64,000 bases of DNA, taken from Sphingopyxis sp. KK2. Its GTDB lineage: Bacteria; Pseudomonadota; Alphaproteobacteria; Sphingomonadales; Sphingomonadaceae. How positions within the stretch are numbered: the first letter of the stretch is position 1; every line of letters starts with the position of its first letter. Position numbers and translations under genes: made by a program. Below, in pieces: positions 60,361 through 64,000 of the stretch. Below the pieces are notes generated by a model that saw nothing but the letters and a program-made list of their open reading frames with translations, was not told the DNA's origin and searched no databases. The stretch is from positions 21,220 through 85,219 of the forward strand of contig NZ_LYVN01000001.1 of the NCBI RefSeq assembly GCF_001990265.1, read 5' to 3'.

Positions 60361-61266
60361 ATGACGGAGACGATGAACCATCTCGACAGGCTCGAGGCTG
60401 AGAGCCTTCATATCATGCGCGAAGTGATGGCCGATGCAGCCAAGCCGGTAATGCTGTACAGCGTCGGCAAGGACAGCGCGGTGATGCTGCACCTCGCGCG
60501 CAAGGCCTTTTACCCTTCGCCGCCGCCGTTTCCGCTGCTGCACGTCGACACGACGTGGAAGTTCAAGGCGATGTATGAACTGCGCGACCGGATGGCTGCG
60601 GAATCCGGCATGGAGTTGTTGGTCTATCAGAACCCCGAAGCGAAGGAACGCGGGATCAACCCGTTCGACCATGGCCCGCTGCACACCGACATGTGGAAGA
60701 CCGAGGGGCTGAAGCAGGCGCTCGACCTCCACGGGTTCGACGTCGCCTTCGGCGGCGCGCGGCGCGACGAGGAGAAGAGCCGCGCGAAGGAGCGCATCTT
60801 CTCGTTCCGCACCGCGAGCCATGGCTGGGACCCGAAGCGCCAGCGGCCCGAGCTGTGGAACCTCTACAACGCCAGGAAAGCGAAGGGTGAGAGCATCCGC
60901 GTCTTCCCGATCTCGAACTGGACCGAGCTCGACATCTGGCAGTATATCGCGCGCGAGAATATCCCGATCGTGCCGCTCTACTTCGCGGTGCCGCGCCCGA
61001 CCGTCGAGCGCGACGGCCTGCTGCTGATGGTCGACGACGAGCGTTTCCCGCTGCGCGAGGGCGAGGTCCCGGTCGAGCGCTCGATCCGCTTCCGCACCTT
61101 GGGCTGCTACCCGCTCACCGGCGCGGTCGAGAGCGAGGCGACCACCCTCAGCGAAGTGATCCAGGAGATGCTGCTGACGACGACCAGCGAGCGTCAGGGG
61201 CGGGCGATCGACAAGGATGGCGGCGACGCCAGCATGGAGAAGAAGAAGCAGGAGGGGTATTTCTGA
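60361..61266 (+). CDS. cysD: Sulfate adenylyltransferase subunit 2
   Basis: ATP-sulfurylase small subunit, 301 residues: makes adenosine 5'-phosphosulfate from sulfate and ATP, powered by the CysN GTPase. PP-loop [19 protein letters not shown] is near residue 33, with the C-terminal [14 protein letters not shown] near 247 and the family tail KKQEGYF. ATG 60361 is used; ATG 60373 is an alternative with GGAG too close to be ideal. It leads cysD-cysNC-cysQ, with one base between stop and next start. It is divergent from isovaleryl-CoA dehydrogenase. Confidence 0.95.
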   Translation: MTETMNHLDRLEAESLHIMREVMADAAKPVMLYSVGKDSAVMLHLARKAFYPSPPPFPLLHVDTTWKFKAMYELRDRMAAESGMELLVYQNPEAKERGINPFDHGPLHTDMWKTEGLKQALDLHGFDVAFGGARRDEEKSRAKERIFSFRTASHGWDPKRQRPELWNLYNARKAKGESIRVFPISNWTELDIWQYIARENIPIVPLYFAVPRPTVERDGLLLMVDDERFPLREGEVPVERSIRFRTLGCYPLTGAVESEATTLSEVIQEMLLTTTSERQGRAIDKDGGDASMEKKKQEGYF

Positions 61267-61267
61267 G

Positions 61268-63169
61268 ATGACCGATCCTGTTTACGTCACCGACGCCCTC
61301 ATCGCCGAGGATATCGACGCCTATCTTGCGCAGCATCAGCAGAAGTCGCTCTTGCGCTTCATCACCTGCGGCTCGGTCGACGACGGCAAGTCGACGCTGA
61401 TCGGGCGGCTGCTCTATGACTCGAAGATGATCTTCGAGGATCAGTTGGCGGCGCTCGAGGCCGACAGCAAGCGCGTCGGCACGCAGGGGCAGGAGATCGA
61501 CTTCGCGCTGCTCGTCGACGGCCTCGCCGCCGAGCGCGAGCAGGGGATCACGATCGACGTCGCCTATCGCTTCTTCACGACGGAAAAGCGCAAGTTCATC
61601 GTCGCCGACACCCCGGGGCATGAGCAGTATACGCGCAACATGGTCACCGGCGCGTCGACCGCCGACCTCGCGGTGATCCTGATCGACGCGCGCAAGGGCG
61701 TGCTGACGCAGACGCGGCGGCACTCCTATCTCGCGCATCTGATCGGGGTGCGGCATATCGTGCTCGCGGTGAACAAGATGGACCTCGTCGGGTACGATAA
61801 GGCGGTGTTCGAGCGCATCCTGCTCTCCTACCGCGCCTTTGCGACCGAGATCGGGATCACGCGCTTTACTGCGATCCCGATTTCGGGGTTCAAGGGCGAC
61901 AACATCACGACGCTGTCGGACAACACGCCCTGGTACAAGGGGCCGACGTTGGTCGAGCATCTGGAAGGTGTCGAAGTTGCCGCGCAGCGTGAGGTCGAAA
62001 AGCCTTTTCGCATGCCGGTTCAATGGGTTAACCGGCCGAACCTTGATTTCAGGGGCTTTTCCGGGCTGATCGCGGGCGGATCGGTGAAGCCGGGCGATGC
62101 GGTGCGCGTGTTGCCGAGTGGCAAGACGACGACGATCAGCCGGATTGTCACGCTCGATCAGGACCTTGACGAGGCGGTCGCGGGGCAGTCGGTGACTTTG
62201 TGCTTTGCCGACGAGGTCGATTGTTCGCGCGGCGATGTGATCGCGGCGGCCGATACGCCGCCCGAAGTGGCCGACCAGTTTGAGGCGACGCTGGTGTGGA
62301 TGGCCGACGAGGCGATGATCCCGGGGCGCTCCTATTGGCTGAAGCTCGCGACGCAGAGCGTCTCGGCGACGGTCCAGCCGCCCAAATATGAAGTCAATGT
62401 CAACACGATGGAGCATCTGGCGGCGAAGACGCTCGAGCTCAACGGCATCGGGGTGGTCGAGCTGACCACCGACAAGCCGCTCGTGTTCGAGGCCTATGAG
62501 GGCAACCGGACCTTGGGCGGTTTCATCCTCATCGACAAGCTGACCAATGCGACGGTCGCGGCGGGCATGCTGCACTTCAGCCTGCGCCGCGCGCAGAATG
62601 TCCATTGGCAGGCGCTCGACATCAGCCGCGAGGCGCATGCGGGGCTGAAGAACCAGAAGCCCGCGGTGCTGTGGTTCACCGGATTGTCGGGATCGGGCAA
62701 GTCGACGATCGCCAACCTCGTCGAGAAGAAGCTGCACCGGATGAACCGGCACACCTTCCTGCTCGACGGCGACAATGTGCGCCACGGGCTCAACAAGGAC
62801 CTGGGGTTCACAGAGACCGACCGGATCGAGAATATCCGCCGCGTCGGCGAGGTCGCGAAGCTGATGACCGACGCCGGGCTGATCGTGATCACCGCGTTCA
62901 TCAGCCCGTTCAAGGCCGAACGCGACATGGTGCGCGCGATGCTGCCCGAGGGCGAGTTCGTCGAGATCTTCATCGACACCCCGCTCGCCGAGGCCGAGAA
63001 GCGCGACGTCAAGGGCCTCTACAAAAAGGCGCGCAGCGGCCAGCTCAAGAATTTCACCGGCATCGACAGCCCCTATGAGGCGCCCGAGGATGCCGAGATT
63101 CGGATAGACACGACTGCGATGACCCCCGAAGACGCCGCAAACCTGATCGTGGAGCGGCTGCTGGGATGA
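61268..63169 (+). CDS. cysNC: Sulfate adenylyltransferase subunit 1 / adenylylsulfate kinase fusion
   Basis: Bifunctional CysN-CysC, 633 residues. The GTPase part (about 25-440) has the P-loop [10 protein letters not shown] near residue 35, [11 protein letters not shown] near 115 and NKMD near 170. The adenylylsulfate kinase part (about 455-633) has P-loop GLSGSGKST near 477 and [15 protein letters not shown] near 500. It makes APS with CysD, then phosphorylates it to PAPS. The stop overlaps the cysQ start by 4 bases. Confidence 0.95.
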   Translation: MTDPVYVTDALIAEDIDAYLAQHQQKSLLRFITCGSVDDGKSTLIGRLLYDSKMIFEDQLAALEADSKRVGTQGQEIDFALLVDGLAAEREQGITIDVAYRFFTTEKRKFIVADTPGHEQYTRNMVTGASTADLAVILIDARKGVLTQTRRHSYLAHLIGVRHIVLAVNKMDLVGYDKAVFERILLSYRAFATEIGITRFTAIPISGFKGDNITTLSDNTPWYKGPTLVEHLEGVEVAAQREVEKPFRMPVQWVNRPNLDFRGFSGLIAGGSVKPGDAVRVLPSGKTTTISRIVTLDQDLDEAVAGQSVTLCFADEVDCSRGDVIAAADTPPEVADQFEATLVWMADEAMIPGRSYWLKLATQSVSATVQPPKYEVNVNTMEHLAAKTLELNGIGVVELTTDKPLVFEAYEGNRTLGGFILIDKLTNATVAAGMLHFSLRRAQNVHWQALDISREAHAGLKNQKPAVLWFTGLSGSGKSTIANLVEKKLHRMNRHTFLLDGDNVRHGLNKDLGFTETDRIENIRRVGEVAKLMTDAGLIVITAFISPFKAERDMVRAMLPEGEFVEIFIDTPLAEAEKRDVKGLYKKARSGQLKNFTGIDSPYEAPEDAEIRIDTTAMTPEDAANLIVERLLG

Positions 63170-63921
63170 CTATAGCGACGAGTGAAAGCGACGAAGCGCT
63201 GGCCGAACGGCTGGCAACCGCGGCGGGGCTGATCCTGCTCGAGTTGCAGAAGTCGGGCGAGTTCGTCGACAAGGCACTGGGTAAGGCCGGCGACGCGCGC
63301 GCCAACGCGATGCTGATGCACGAATTGCGCGCGGCGCGGCCCGACGACGCGATCCTTTCCGAAGAGGAAAAGGACAATGTCGTGCGTTGCGAGAGCAGCC
63401 GGGCGTGGATCGTCGATCCGCTCGACGGTACGCGCGAATATAGCGAGGGGCGCAGCGACTGGGCCGTGCATGTGGCGCTCGCGGTCGACGGCGTGCCGAC
63501 GGTGGGTGCGGTGGCGCTGCCGGGCCTCGGGCTGACGCTGACGTCGGGCGCGCCGAAGCCGCTCGAGCCAGCGAATGTGCCGCCGAAAATGCTCGTCAGC
63601 CGCACCCGGCCCGCCGCCGAAGCGGTGTTCGTCGCCGAGAAGATCGGCGCCGAACTGCTCGGCATGGGGTCGGCGGGTGCGAAGGCGATGGCGGTGGTGC
63701 GCGGCGAGGCCGACATCTACCTCCACACCGGCGGCCAATATGAGTGGGACAATTGCGCGCCCGCCGCGGTCGCGATGGCGGCGGGGCTGCATGTCAGCCG
63801 CGTCGACGGGTCGCCGCTCGTCTATAATTGCGCGAACCCGTATCTGCCCGATTTGCTGATCTGCCGGAAGGAACTGGCCGAGCCGGCACTGCGCTATGCG
63901 GCGGAGTTTGTGGCGGAGTAG
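63166..63921 (+). CDS. cysQ: 3'(2'),5'-bisphosphate nucleotidase
   Basis: Inositol-monophosphatase-superfamily phosphatase of 251 residues removing 3'-phosphoadenosine 5'-phosphate, the by-product of PAPS use. Metal-site motifs are SEEEKDN near residue 65, [15 protein letters not shown] near 81 and the C-terminal [16 protein letters not shown] near 193. Translationally coupled to cysNC by ATGA overlap, completing the sulfate-activation unit. The family can also act on inositol phosphates; the operon context favours PAP. Confidence 0.92.
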   Translation: MTIATSESDEALAERLATAAGLILLELQKSGEFVDKALGKAGDARANAMLMHELRAARPDDAILSEEEKDNVVRCESSRAWIVDPLDGTREYSEGRSDWAVHVALAVDGVPTVGAVALPGLGLTLTSGAPKPLEPANVPPKMLVSRTRPAAEAVFVAEKIGAELLGMGSAGAKAMAVVRGEADIYLHTGGQYEWDNCAPAAVAMAAGLHVSRVDGSPLVYNCANPYLPDLLICRKELAEPALRYAAEFVAE

Positions 63922-64000
63922 GACGCGGGGCTGGTTTCGGGCGTTAGCTGCCGTTGAGTGGTGCTCTGATTACCCCTTCCGCTTGCGGGAGGGGCAGCGA
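63922..64000. other. Window edge, no gene seen
   Basis: 79 bases after cysQ. No open frame or motif is supported. CCCTTCCGCTTGCGGGAGGGG near 63974-63994 could be a hairpin (partial view). Confidence 0.4.

Noticed and set aside
1..64000. CRISPR arrays, rRNA genes, prophage, transposase or integrase genes
   Set aside because: I looked for direct-repeat arrays and for such proteins and saw none.

Overview
The window is GC-rich DNA with gene types typical of an aerobic alphaproteobacterium of the Sphingomonadaceae, most likely Sphingopyxis or a close relative. The basis is two large TonB-dependent receptors, many acyl-CoA, SDR and GST enzymes, a TIR-DUF3617 protein, M13 peptidase, KorAB and the codon bias. 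The genus is inference from gene content; no 16S or ribosomal gene is present to test it.

Bases 1-29.6 kb form a catabolic island. It has two TonB receptors (1-1837, cut by the window edge, and 22794-25031), a LeuC/LeuD-type hydro-lyase pair in convergent orientation, two MarR regulators, an FMN reductase, two acyl-CoA ligases, a CaiB-type CoA-transferase and an HMG-CoA-lyase-type enzyme. It also has a MetE-type zinc methyltransferase, four GSTs, a glyoxalase-fold protein, two SnoaL-like proteins, an AhpD-like protein, two SDRs, an MFS transporter and a DUF3237 protein. Inside it lies a tightly coupled six-gene operon (6119-12792): CoA ligase, hydrolase, APH-type kinase, enolase paralogue, 2-hydroxyacid dehydrogenase, and an alpha/beta-hydrolase that has lost its nucleophile. 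Nine copies of one operator-like palindrome, ACTTAG-N4-CTAAGT with varying degeneracy, sit in nearly every promoter gap of this island, and I saw none further right. I read the island as one MarR-controlled regulon that imports and degrades an unidentified carboxylic-acid substrate. No oxygenase is visible.

From 29.7 to 47 kb the content is mostly housekeeping: tRNA-Lys, folK, a family-5 uracil-DNA glycosylase, rppH, an esterase, korAB, a GxxExxY gene framed by inverted repeats, a YdjM-like membrane protein, photolyase (apparently starting at CTG), a cyclopropane-fatty-acid synthase, a serine hydrolase, purF and hisI. It ends with a MerR regulator next to a DmdC-like acyl-CoA dehydrogenase. 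Dispersed inverted repeats lie at 12.8 and 47.1 kb.

From 47 to 60 kb there is a phospholipase D, a TIR-transmembrane-DUF3617 fusion, and a leucine/isovalerate-type acyl-CoA block: CitE-like lyase, MaoC dehydratase, methylcrotonyl-CoA carboxylase alpha and beta with a foreign-looking small gene between them, and further on isovaleryl-CoA dehydrogenase. An M13 peptidase, two small membrane proteins and a spermidine-synthase-like methyltransferase sit within it. The window closes with the sulfate-activation operon cysD-cysNC-cysQ.

All calls rest on reading the sequence and on family knowledge; no database search was run.
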